From Actinoplanes flavus (lineage in GTDB: Bacteria; Actinomycetota; Actinomycetes; Mycobacteriales; Micromonosporaceae): a DNA stretch of 64,000 nucleotides. The stretch spans positions 1 through 64,000 of the forward strand of contig NZ_JAGFNS010000040.1 of the NCBI RefSeq assembly GCF_017592555.1, written 5' to 3'. The notes beneath the pieces were generated by a model. The model saw only the letters and a program-made list of their open reading frames with translations. It made no database searches and had not been told where the DNA came from. The position numbers and the translations under genes are program-made. Positions 24,571 to 32,215 of the stretch are shown piece by piece; positions within the stretch are counted from its first letter, which is position 1, and each line of letters opens with the position of its first letter.

Positions 24571-25205
24571 CGCCGCATCCGATCAGATACGGCCACGTCG
24601 AGGGCGGTTCGGGCGTCGGCGCCGCCCAGCACCCGGAGGTGGTCGAGCAGGACGCCGGTGTCGAGCGGCACACGCACGCCGTACCGCTGAAGGAGGATCA
24701 ACCAGCGGGTGAGCGCCGCCGCCGTCGGATGATCGCGCCGCATCGTCGCTCGCGCCGCTCCTCGGGCGATGTCCGCGGGCCGATCCCGGACCGCGTCGTG
24801 CAGCGGACCGTCGAGTTTCGGCGTGGCCAGGGCGGAAAGCGCCACGAGCGCACCGGCGAAAACCTTCCAGGAGTCACCCGCGTGAAAGGGCAGGCCGGCC
24901 GGAATCCGGTGGGCGACGCCCGCGGCGCGGTGCATCGCCCACTCCTGCCAGTCGGCCACCGGATCCGGGTCCGGCCGGGCGAACGTGCTGACGGCCTCGG
25001 TGAGAATCGCGCGGTCGTCCGGGCCCGGCGAGGCGACGCCGGCCATGGTGTCCGCGCCGAGGATGCGGATCGCGGCGAGCGCGCGGGAACGGGACGGGCA
25101 CACGGCCACGAACTGTGCGGTCGAACCCGTGTCGTGGCCGGATTCGAGTCCGTCCACGACACGGGTCGCCAACTCGTTGACCGCCTGCTCGTAGCCGGCG
25201 GTCAG
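24567..25205 (-). CDS. Unknown protein, second gene of peptide operon, probable CTG start
   Basis: A 212-residue protein of unknown family. It contains hydrophobic-helical segments (WQEWAMHRAAGVAHRIP, FAGALVALSALATPK, AALTRWLILLQRYGVRVPL) but no membrane signature. No ATG or GTG is suitably placed: the frame opens after a stop near 25245, then offers CTG at 25205, TTG at 25172 and GTG at 25157. CTG at 25205 overlaps the stop of the upstream peptide gene as CTGA, the same 4-base geometry as the ATGA and GTGA junctions in the rest of this operon. It would give (M)TAGYEQAVNELATRVV. I therefore prefer the rare CTG start; TTG 25172 is the conservative choice. Confidence 0.65.
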   Translation of the reverse strand: MTAGYEQAVNELATRVVDGLESGHDTGSTAQFVAVCPSRSRALAAIRILGADTMAGVASPGPDDRAILTEAVSTFARPDPDPVADWQEWAMHRAAGVAHRIPAGLPFHAGDSWKVFAGALVALSALATPKLDGPLHDAVRDRPADIARGAARATMRRDHPTAAALTRWLILLQRYGVRVPLDTGVLLDHLRVLGGADARTALDVAVSDRMRR

Positions 25206-25372
25206 CGGGCCGCCTTCGGTGGCGCCGACAGCAGAGCGAGCAGCACGTCACCTCCGGCCATCGTCGGGCCGGTTGGGATGCCGCTCACCGGGGCTTCGGG
25301 CCGCCGCGACAACTCGGTCACCGCCGCCCGGTCGACGGTCTCGTCCACCCTGATCAGGGTGTGGGTGCTCAT
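25202..25372 (-). CDS. 56-residue peptide, first gene of a four-gene operon
   Basis: A small protein with a strong ribosome-binding site (AAAGGAG, 6 bases before ATG 25372), suggesting high expression. The N-terminal half is charged and helical (STHTLIRVDETVDRAAVTEL). The C-terminal half is rich in Pro, Gly, Thr and Ala (PVSGIPTGPTMAGGD, then VLLALLSAPPKAAR) and has no Cys. This charged leader plus small-residue core resembles precursors of ribosomally made, modified peptides, but I do not recognise the family and the resemblance is only general. It could instead be a small structural or regulatory partner of the downstream proteins. Confidence 0.7.
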   Translation of the reverse strand: MSTHTLIRVDETVDRAAVTELSRRPEAPVSGIPTGPTMAGGDVLLALLSAPPKAAR

Positions 25373-25445
25373 CGTGCACTCCTTTCGTGGAGGTTGGACT
25401 CCGCGAATCACCCTAATGAATCAAATACGGCAAGAAGCTGTAAAT

Positions 25446-26081
25446 CTATTCATCTCGCGCTCCGGCCCCGACGGGTCCGCGCGCATCATCACCGGTGGCG
25501 ATCAGGTAGAGGGCCGCCATGTAGGTCGCCATCACCAGCACGCCGCGGCCCGGCCGTTCGAACCCGGCCGCGCCGAGGCCGATCAGCGCGTCCGAGACCA
25601 GGAAACACGCGCCACCTGCGGCGACCCGCCGGGAGACCCCCGCCGCTGCCGCCGCCATCGCGGTCAGCGCCAGGCTGTAGATCATCACCGGTACGCGCAG
25701 AGCGCCCAGCCGGCTCCACAGCAGAACGTTCGCGCCCGCCCAGACCACCCCGTACCCGATCATCGCCGCGACCGGCGGCCGCGACCGGCGCAGGAACGCC
25801 ACGGTCAGGGTGATCTGCGTGCCGAGGAAGAACAGCATCCCGACCAGGAACGCGGTCTGCCCCGGGATCAGCAGCGCGATGTCCCCGGCGGTGGCGAGGA
25901 CCAGCGCCAGCGTGACCGGGCCCGGCCGGCGCAGATGGGCGATGAGAAGCGGCGCCAGCAGCGGTTTCGCCAACCATTGCAGGGCGGTGACGTCCGCCGC
26001 GACCGCGACGAGTTCGACCGCCGCCGCGACGGCGAACAGGGTGAGCGGCAGGTCCAGGCGCCGCGCCGTCATCGTGCTCAC
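25446..26081 (-). CDS. YhhN/TMEM86-family lysoplasmalogenase
   Basis: A 211-residue membrane protein with about eight hydrophobic segments. The family pattern includes LQWLAKPLLAPLLIAHL near the start, LATAGDIALLIPGQTAFLVGMLFFLGTQ (the Gly-Asp and later Asp are the conserved acidic residues) and GGACFLVSDALIGLG. Members hydrolyse the vinyl-ether bond of lysoplasmalogens. GTG at 26081 is preferred because it overlaps the upstream gene's stop by GTGA; ATG at 26072 is an alternative. Co-transcription with a fatty-acid-hydroxylase-type oxidase points to ether-lipid turnover. Confidence 0.85.
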   Translation of the reverse strand: MSTMTARRLDLPLTLFAVAAAVELVAVAADVTALQWLAKPLLAPLLIAHLRRPGPVTLALVLATAGDIALLIPGQTAFLVGMLFFLGTQITLTVAFLRRSRPPVAAMIGYGVVWAGANVLLWSRLGALRVPVMIYSLALTAMAAAAAGVSRRVAAGGACFLVSDALIGLGAAGFERPGRGVLVMATYMAALYLIATGDDARGPVGAGARDE

Positions 26082-26905
26082 GCGGCCGGCTGCCAGCCCG
26101 GACGGCCGAACAGGTACCCCGCGCGGTGGCGCCAACTCGTCGCCGCACGCACATCCCGCCAGATCGCCGCGTACTCGTGGGTGGCGACCTTGAGCGGGTT
26201 GAACGTCTGGATGTTGGTGGTCAAGCCGTAGCTGACCCGCTCCCCCTCCGGCTCGAAACTGCCGAACAGCCGGTCCCAGACGATCAGGATGCCGCCGTAG
26301 TTGCGGTCCAGGTAGGGGTCGTTGGAGCCGTGATGCACCCGGTGGTGCGACGGGGTGTTGAAGAACCACTCGATCGGCCGGGGCAGCCGGTCGATCCGCT
26401 CGGTGTGCAGGAAGAACTGGTAGGCCAGGCTGACCGACTGCTGGAGGAAGATCATCCACGGCGGGAATCCGAGGGCCGCCAGCCCCAGCCAGAACGGCAG
26501 CGCGGTCATCGGCGTCCAGCTCTGCCGCAGCGCCGTGGACAGGTTGAAGTACTGGCTGGAATGGTGCACCACGTGGCCGGCCCAGAGCAGCCGCACCTCG
26601 TGGTGCAGCCGGTGGAACCAGTAGTAGGCGACATCGTCGGCGACGAACAGCAGCACCCAGACCCACCAGTCGTGCGGGTCCAGCTTGATGGGGCTGAGCA
26701 CGTAGAGCCCGGCGAACAGCACCGCGGTGACCAGCTTCCACGGCACGCCGATGATCTGGCTGCCCACGCCCATGGACAGGCTGGTGGCGGTGTCACGGGC
26801 CTCGTAGCCGCGTTCCTCGTCGTCCGGCAGGAATCGGAACGACAGGACTTCCATGACTATCAGTAGCAGGAACGCCGGGACGGCGAAGAGGACGGCGGGA
26901 ATCAT
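26078..26905 (-). CDS. Sterol desaturase / fatty acid hydroxylase-family di-iron membrane enzyme
   Basis: A 275-residue integral membrane oxidase. The three His clusters that bind two irons are complete: YYWFHRLHHEVRLLWAGH (HxxxH, HxxHH type), VVHHSSQYFN, and NTPSHHRVHHGSND. N-terminal hydrophobic helices anchor it in the membrane. The family includes sterol and carotenoid hydroxylases and alkylglycerol monooxygenase; the neighbouring lysoplasmalogenase makes an ether-lipid substrate attractive (inference). ATG at 26905 is used. It is the first gene of the two-gene operon. Confidence 0.87.
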   Translation of the reverse strand: MIPAVLFAVPAFLLLIVMEVLSFRFLPDDEERGYEARDTATSLSMGVGSQIIGVPWKLVTAVLFAGLYVLSPIKLDPHDWWVWVLLFVADDVAYYWFHRLHHEVRLLWAGHVVHHSSQYFNLSTALRQSWTPMTALPFWLGLAALGFPPWMIFLQQSVSLAYQFFLHTERIDRLPRPIEWFFNTPSHHRVHHGSNDPYLDRNYGGILIVWDRLFGSFEPEGERVSYGLTTNIQTFNPLKVATHEYAAIWRDVRAATSWRHRAGYLFGRPGWQPAA

Positions 26906-27013
26906 TCGGGCTGTTCGTCCAATCTCTGGGGTGAGCCGGGGCGGTCTACGGTGGTCACCGCCCTGGCCGGATCCGGGTCATCGCCGCGTTCCCGCCCAGC
27001 CGGGCGGCGCAGC

Positions 27014-27438
27014 CTCATCACTTCACTTCCGCACTCCGCCCCCGCACCTCAGTCCCGCGGTCCGCTTCCGTACCTCAGCCCGCGCTCCGCTTCCGTACCT
27101 CGGCCCGCACTCCGCTCACGCACCTCGGCCCCGCAGTTCGCCTCCGCACCTCGGCCCCGCACTCCGCTCACGCACCTCGGCCCGCACTCCGCTCACGCAC
27201 CTCGGCCCCGCAGTTCGCCTCCGCACCTCGGCCCCGCACTCCGCTCTCGCACTTCGCTTCCGCACCTCGGCCCCGCGCCCCGCTTCCGCACATCGGCCAC
27301 GCGCCCCGCTTCCGCACCTCGGCCCAACGCTCCGCTTCCGCACTCGCCCCCGCGCTTCGGTCCCGCACTTCGCTTCCGCACCTAGGTCCCGCGTTCCGCT
27401 AAGGCACATCGGCCCCGCACTCCGCTTCCGCACGAGCC
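27014..27438. repeat. Degenerate minisatellite, about 26-base unit, roughly 16 copies
   Basis: Units approximate CCCCGCACTCCGCTTCC then GCACCTCGG, with variants such as GCAGTTCGCCTCC, GCGCCCCGCTTCC and GCTCACGCACC. Because 26 is not a multiple of three, long open frames on both strands here cycle through the same Arg/Pro/Ser-rich pattern and are not considered genes. The whole gap 26906-27723 shows no convincing gene. Confidence 0.85.
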
Positions 27439-27723
27439 CCCCAACTTCACGGCCCCTGGGTCCGTTGCTCCCCGCCGGTCATGGATCGGCGACTATCGCG
27501 CACGCCACGGGAAGCGGCGTCGTCACGCGATGGCGAGTGACGTCACCGGGATTCGCCGGTGCGTCCGTTCTAAAGTGCCTGTGCACTGTGGTCGATCTTG
27601 CCCGGCTGACTACACAAGATCGCCGCCATCCAGACGCCCCCGAATTCACGGCTTTCGATGGGTAGGCAGGGCTCGCATGTCCTCAGCTGCGTTCGGAAGT
27701 GGCTTACTTGAGCGTCGGCTCTG

Positions 27724-28485
27724 TCATGGGGCGGCGGATTCGTCGTGGGCGCCGGCTTCACCCTGAGTGGCGGCTCTGTCATGGGCAGCGGCCTCGCCGG
27801 TCGCGGTCAGCGCGAGCAGCGCCCGAGCCGTGCGCTGCGCGCCGGCCGCGTCGCCCCAGGCGATCTGATCGGACAACCTACGGTGGGCGCCCACGTCCAA
27901 GAGCTCAGCGGTACGCCGGGGAGCAGGCATGTGACCGACCGCGATCGCCCCGGCGGTGAGGCTGTTGAAGGCGAGCAGGTAGGCGATGTTCCCGGAACCC
28001 TCGATGATCCGCCGCCACAGTGCCAGGTCGGCCTCAGCCATCCTGGCCAGATCGGGGACCACCGCCGCATACCGGTCAACGGCCTCGGCGATCGCCGCCC
28101 GCGCCCCGGGGGCAGCCCGCTCGGCGCACAGCCGGGCGGCGTCGGCGCCGATGCAGGCCCGCATCTCGAGTACGTCCCGCCCGAGCGTGGCGACCGGCAA
28201 CACATCCTCGGCGCCGACGAGCGCCATCGCCAGGTCGAGGCCCGCGGTGGCCCGCCAGTCCAGCACCCGGGTCGCCCCGCCCTGACTCACCCGCACCAGC
28301 CCGAGCTGCTGCAACCGCCGCAGCGCTTCACGGACCGCATGCCGGTTGACCTCGAACGTCGCGGACAGCTCACGCTCACTGGGCAGCGCTTCGTCGGCAG
28401 CGTAGCGACCGCTGACGATGGCATCGCGCAGCCGCCCGAACACTTGATCCGACACGGACTGCCGGGAGATCGGCTCGAACGTCAT
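27724..28485 (-). CDS. GntR/FadR-family regulator (FCD domain)
   Basis: A 253-residue repressor. The winged helix-turn-helix is SDQVFGRLRDAIVSGRYAADEALPSERELSATFEVNRHAVREAL (LPSERELS and the N-R-AVREAL recognition helix are diagnostic of GntR). The C-terminal helical FCD-type domain, from about residue 95, contains MRACIGADAARLCAER and typically binds a carboxylate ligand. ATG at 28485 is used; the first eight codons of the longer frame are unlikely. The final 20 residues (AAHDRAATQGEAGAHDESA) look like a duplicated low-complexity tail. The heptamer repeat with G-quadruplex potential lies 138-228 bases upstream. Confidence 0.85.
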   Translation of the reverse strand: MTFEPISRQSVSDQVFGRLRDAIVSGRYAADEALPSERELSATFEVNRHAVREALRRLQQLGLVRVSQGGATRVLDWRATAGLDLAMALVGAEDVLPVATLGRDVLEMRACIGADAARLCAERAAPGARAAIAEAVDRYAAVVPDLARMAEADLALWRRIIEGSGNIAYLLAFNSLTAGAIAVGHMPAPRRTAELLDVGAHRRLSDQIAWGDAAGAQRTARALLALTATGEAAAHDRAATQGEAGAHDESAAP

Positions 28486-28622
28486 GCCCGGAAGTGTGCC
28501 CGCCCTCACATCAACCCGTCAACTGGTTGGACCAGTTGACTCAAGCATGTTTGGCAATATCCAGCGCCCCGCCGTCACCGAGCCAAACCGCAACAAGGCC
28601 CCTTCCGCGAACATGCGCGCGG

Positions 28623-28713
28623 CCGCACCCCGCACCCCGCACCCCGCACCCCGCACCCCGCACCCCGCACCCCGCACCCCGCACCCCGCACCCCGCACCC
28701 CGCACCCCGCACC
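28623..28713. repeat. Perfect heptamer repeat, (CCGCACC)x13, G-quadruplex-forming
   Basis: Ninety-one bases consist of thirteen identical seven-base units with no interruption. On the minus strand it reads runs of four G separated by TGC, which fits the consensus for stable G-quadruplexes; the plus strand could form an i-motif. It lies upstream of the GntR gene on that gene's coding strand. The rest of the gap 28486-28965 shows no gene. Confidence 0.95.
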
Positions 28714-28965
28714 GATCGAACTTCGATCTTGGACAGCTCACCACCGCCTTCGACAACAAGCACTCAGGCTCGAACAGCCGCAGCCACATCGAAACGGTCA
28801 CCGCTCCACCGGCGTCACCGCGATCGACCGCAACATTCCGTCGCTGATCTAAGACGCCCTCAACGTCCCTGATCGATCAGCAACATCCCCGCCGCATCCT
28901 CAGAGACCGTCAACGGCTTCGCTCGACCAGCAACATTCCGTCACGGTCGCGGCCCCGAAACGCTG

Positions 28966-29688
28966 TCAAAGGCGTCGCGTGACGGCCTCGGTGAATCCGC
29001 GCATCGGAGCCGACCAACCGTTCGGATCGCCCCAGGCGAAGTCGTGCGCGCCGGACAGCTCGATGTATCCGCCGGTTGCGAGGCCGCGCGCCCACCGGGC
29101 CGTGGACATCGGGTCGCGCCGACCGCGCAGCACCAGAATCGGCACCGTCACCCTGCGCAACGACTCCTCGATGACGTGCCGCCGATGGACGCGCACCAGA
29201 TGGGCGATGTGGCGGAGGCCCGCACGCCGCCATTCCGGCCACTGCGTGGCCAAAACGCCCGGTGCCTCTCGACGTCCCGCAAGCAACCAGCGACGAAACA
29301 GACGATCCGTACGCCGGTAGGCAGGATCGGTCATCGGCGCGGCCAGCACCAGCCCGGCCACGTACGGATCCCGGCTCGCGGCCTCGGCGGCCACCTGTGT
29401 TCCGCTGGAGTGCCCGGCGAGAATCACGGGATCCCGCACCTTTCTGGCCAGCCAGTCGGCAACCGCCCGCCCGTAGTCGGCGACCGGTAGGCGCTCCGCC
29501 GGCAGTTCGAGCAGATGCGCACGGGTGAAGGAACTCAATGCGGCGAGGCCGGGCAACAGGTAGTCGGCCACCGCCAGGCCCTGCACCAGCACGATCTCCG
29601 GGACTCCCACCCGCGGCACCCCCACGGAACGGCTGCGCACAACCCCGAAAGCCCCTCGGTGGTACGACGTGACGACCGCCCCAACCAC
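28966..29688 (-). CDS. Alpha/beta-fold hydrolase
   Basis: A soluble hydrolase of about 240 residues. The nucleophile elbow is LAGHSSGTQVAAEAA (Ser in G-H-S-S-G). The acid is probably the Asp of LRGRRDPMST, and the His that of LSGAHDFAWGDP, giving a complete catalytic triad. The beginning EIVLVQGLAVADYLLPGLAAL carries the oxyanion-hole strand. The start is uncertain because the upstream region is low-complexity repeat; GTG at 29688 is the best guess, with a longer frame open to 29781. Substrate unknown. Confidence 0.75.
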   Translation of the reverse strand: MVGAVVTSYHRGAFGVVRSRSVGVPRVGVPEIVLVQGLAVADYLLPGLAALSSFTRAHLLELPAERLPVADYGRAVADWLARKVRDPVILAGHSSGTQVAAEAASRDPYVAGLVLAAPMTDPAYRRTDRLFRRWLLAGRREAPGVLATQWPEWRRAGLRHIAHLVRVHRRHVIEESLRRVTVPILVLRGRRDPMSTARWARGLATGGYIELSGAHDFAWGDPNGWSAPMRGFTEAVTRRL

Positions 29689-29726
29689 ACCCGGCTCCCT
29701 CGCTCCAGCCCCCGGCACCGTCCATC

Positions 29727-29970
29727 CCGCCACACCCGGCTCAGTCACTTGGCACCCCGAGCACCACCGAACCCGCCACACCCAAATCAGTCACCCCGCA
29801 CCCCAGCACACCGAAGCCAGCTCAGTCACAGCGCACCCCCGCACCACCGAACCCGCCCCACCCAGCTCAGTCACCACGCACCACCGCACCACCGGCACCG
29901 CCACACCCAGCTCAGTCACCACGCACCACTGCACCACCGGCACCGCCACACCCAACTCAGTCGCCGCGGA
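29727..29970. repeat. Tandem repeat, about 45-base unit, six copies
   Basis: Each unit carries CCGCCACACCCAGCTCAGTC followed by ACCACGCACCACC-type sequence. The last two full copies (from about 29862 and 29907) are nearly identical while earlier ones are more diverged. It covers the 5' flank of the alpha/beta hydrolase gene and may include its promoter. Confidence 0.85.
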
Positions 29971-30049
29971 TCCCGGCGCTGTTGGACCCGACGCCGGCGA
30001 CTCAGATTCCTGCGCTACCGAACGAAACTCCACCGTCCCGGCCCCCGGC

Positions 30050-30485
30050 GCTGCCGCACCCCATCCCCACGCCCCAGACCCCGGCACTACCGCACCCAAC
30101 TTCGACGCTCCAAATCCCGCCGCAGCTGCACTGGACTCCACCGCCCCAAACCCCGGCATACCGCACCCAACCTCGACGCCCCAACCCCGCCGCAGCCGCA
30201 CTGGACTCCACCACCCTGACCACCGGCGCTGCCGCAACCAACCCGGACACCCCGACCTCCGCCGCTGCCGCACCCGGCACTACTGCCCCGAACCTCGCCA
30301 CAGCCGCACTGGACTCCACCAACTCGACCTCCGGCGCTGCCGCACCCGGCGCTACTGCCCCGAACCTCGCCACAGCCGCGCTGGGCTCCACCGCCTCAAA
30401 CCCGGGCATACCGCACCCAACCCCGACGCCCCAGACCCCGCACCACCGCACCACCGCACCACCGCACCACCGCACCACCGCAGCC
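30050..30485. repeat. Second low-complexity repeat tract, about 66-70-base units plus CACCGCACC runs
   Basis: The core CACAGCCGCACTGGACTCC (with small changes) recurs near 30120, 30190, 30305 and 30371. Around it are repeated GCTGCCGCACCCGGC and CTACTGCCCCGAACCTCGC. The end (about 30440-30482) is a short CACCGCACC array. Frames through it are Pro/Thr/Ala-rich in all readings, so I do not count them as protein. No gene is supported between 29689 and 30788. Confidence 0.8.
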
Positions 30486-30788
30486 GACCCCGATATCCGA
30501 ACCCCCCGCGCTGCCGCATCCGGCGTCGGCGTCGCGGACTCCGGTGTTGCCTTTGTGGCTGGGCTGAGCGGATCCGTCATGACCAGAACAGCCCTGACCA
30601 TCTGGCTTCCGCCTTCGCGCTCCGACCATTTCGCTTGCAAGGCCGGCAATCTGGTCAGGGGCGCGAATTCGCACTCTGCTTTCCCGAACACGTCGTGCCT
30701 GAACGTGGCGGCTGGTGCGGCAGCGATCGTCGGCGGAGAAGCGGTTGCCACCGGTTCGTACCCGGCGGATCGGGGCATCAACCGGCGC

Positions 30789-32156
30789 ATGAGGATGCCG
30801 CGTGAGGTCGCCGGATTCGACTCCGCGACCGGGATGGTCGTGGCGCTGGCGCGATTCCTGCACGGGCTCGGCACCCCGCCACTGGGCGATCCAAGGATGC
30901 GGCTGCTGCGCCCGGCGGCCGCCCTGCTCGGACGGGCTCCGGTCGGGATGCGGCAGTTCGTGTACAGCATGTTCAGCGGCGCGGAAGGCCGGCCGGAACA
31001 GGAGATCGCCACGCTCGACGCGGACGACGTGTTCCGGAGGATCGCCGGCGCCTATCCACGCCGTCGGTACCCCGTCGTGGTGATCGGTTCCTCGGGTGGG
31101 GCCATGATCCACCTGTGCGCGGCACTCGGCGTGCCGTGGTTGCCGCAGACCGTGCTCATACCCGTACGCCAAAGGGGTTTGACTCCGGACGAACCGCGAC
31201 GCGCGGCAGAAGTCTTCGATCGCACCGCTCGCGCCCTGCTGGACGCAAACCCCGACCTGGTGCTCCACCACATGCACGACCCGGTTCAGGACCGTCTGAC
31301 GCTACGGCGGATCGCGTATTTTCGGGTGAAACGGACCCGGCTCGGGCGCGCCTACGAGGAGTTCCTGGCCGATGTGCTGGAGCCGGGCGGAACCGTGCTG
31401 CTGGCGGAATGCGGGCAGACATGGCCGATCTCGTCACGGGGCGAGCGGCACGTGTTCCAGTTCGGCGCGGTCGGCGGTTTACCGCCACACGAGTACATCG
31501 ACGGCAGCGCACGCGTCCGTGATTATCTGCGCCGTTACCGCGTTCCGGCCGAGCGGTGGGAGGCGCCGCCCGTGGACGGCACGGCCCCGGAGGCCGAGTG
31601 GGGATTCGAGCCGGGGCTCCGCGACGACGTTCAACGGTTCGCGAAGGAACGCGGCTATCGGGTGGCGCGGCTGGTCCACGACCGGCCGGAGGATCTCAGT
31701 CCGCTCGTCGCCGATCTCTATCGTCGCTGGTACCGGCGGCGCGGGCTGCCCGCGAACCGGCTGCTGATCGAGTCGTTCATGCTGATGGACCCGTGGTGGA
31801 CGCTACGCACCGGCAGTGTCCCGTACTGGACGCTGTTCCCGGTGCGGCCGTCGCTCGACCGGCTGCACCGGTATCTGGACGGCGCGGACACGTACGATTT
31901 CCTGCATCTGGGCCTTTTCTGCCACGGCGTCGAGTCGCCGGGCTCGGTGAGCGCCGCCGAATGGCGCGATCTGCTGGGACGCGCCGGCGTGAAAGGCGCG
32001 TTCGCCGGAGTCTCGCCACGCCGTTATCCGACCGATCCGGGCACGTTCTTCGAGTTCCCGCGCGCGCTGCGGGCCATCCCGCAACGGCATCCGCTTCCCG
32101 ACCCGCTCACCCTGGGTGAGGTCGAGGCCGACGTCGGCGGTCAGTACTTCCACTGA
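30789..32156 (+). CDS. Conserved-looking protein of unknown function, about 455 residues
   Basis: A soluble protein that I cannot assign. Coding character (third-position GC, sensible hydrophobic pattern) begins about 30789, where RMPREVAGFDSATGMVVALARFLHGLG starts; the upstream part of the open frame is repeat sequence. Visible elements are YPVVVIGSSGGAMIHLCAALGVPWLPQT, a strand-Gly-Ser-Gly turn reminiscent of alpha/beta folds, then EPGGTVLLAECGQTWPIS and GLPPHEYIDGSARV. The second half is rich in Trp and Tyr (DPWWTLRTGSVPYWTLFPVRP). No signal peptide or membrane span. Start uncertain (ATG 30789 or 30795). It is 59 bases before the next gene on the same strand. Confidence 0.7.
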   Translation: MRMPREVAGFDSATGMVVALARFLHGLGTPPLGDPRMRLLRPAAALLGRAPVGMRQFVYSMFSGAEGRPEQEIATLDADDVFRRIAGAYPRRRYPVVVIGSSGGAMIHLCAALGVPWLPQTVLIPVRQRGLTPDEPRRAAEVFDRTARALLDANPDLVLHHMHDPVQDRLTLRRIAYFRVKRTRLGRAYEEFLADVLEPGGTVLLAECGQTWPISSRGERHVFQFGAVGGLPPHEYIDGSARVRDYLRRYRVPAERWEAPPVDGTAPEAEWGFEPGLRDDVQRFAKERGYRVARLVHDRPEDLSPLVADLYRRWYRRRGLPANRLLIESFMLMDPWWTLRTGSVPYWTLFPVRPSLDRLHRYLDGADTYDFLHLGLFCHGVESPGSVSAAEWRDLLGRAGVKGAFAGVSPRRYPTDPGTFFEFPRALRAIPQRHPLPDPLTLGEVEADVGGQYFH

Positions 32157-32215
32157 TGTGCGGAACCGGAGGCCGGCCGAACATCATCGGTAACGACTAC
32201 CGGAGGTGACCGACG

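Noticed and set aside
26853-27665. A 270-codon frame and several antisense ones across the 26-base minisatellite
   Set aside because: Simple translation of the tandem repeat with Arg/Thr/Ser/Pro cycling; no start signal.
29669-30805. Pro/Thr-rich frames in the 29.7-30.5 kb repeat tract
   Set aside because: Every frame looks alike because the DNA itself is low-complexity; no ribosome-binding site and no codon-position signal.
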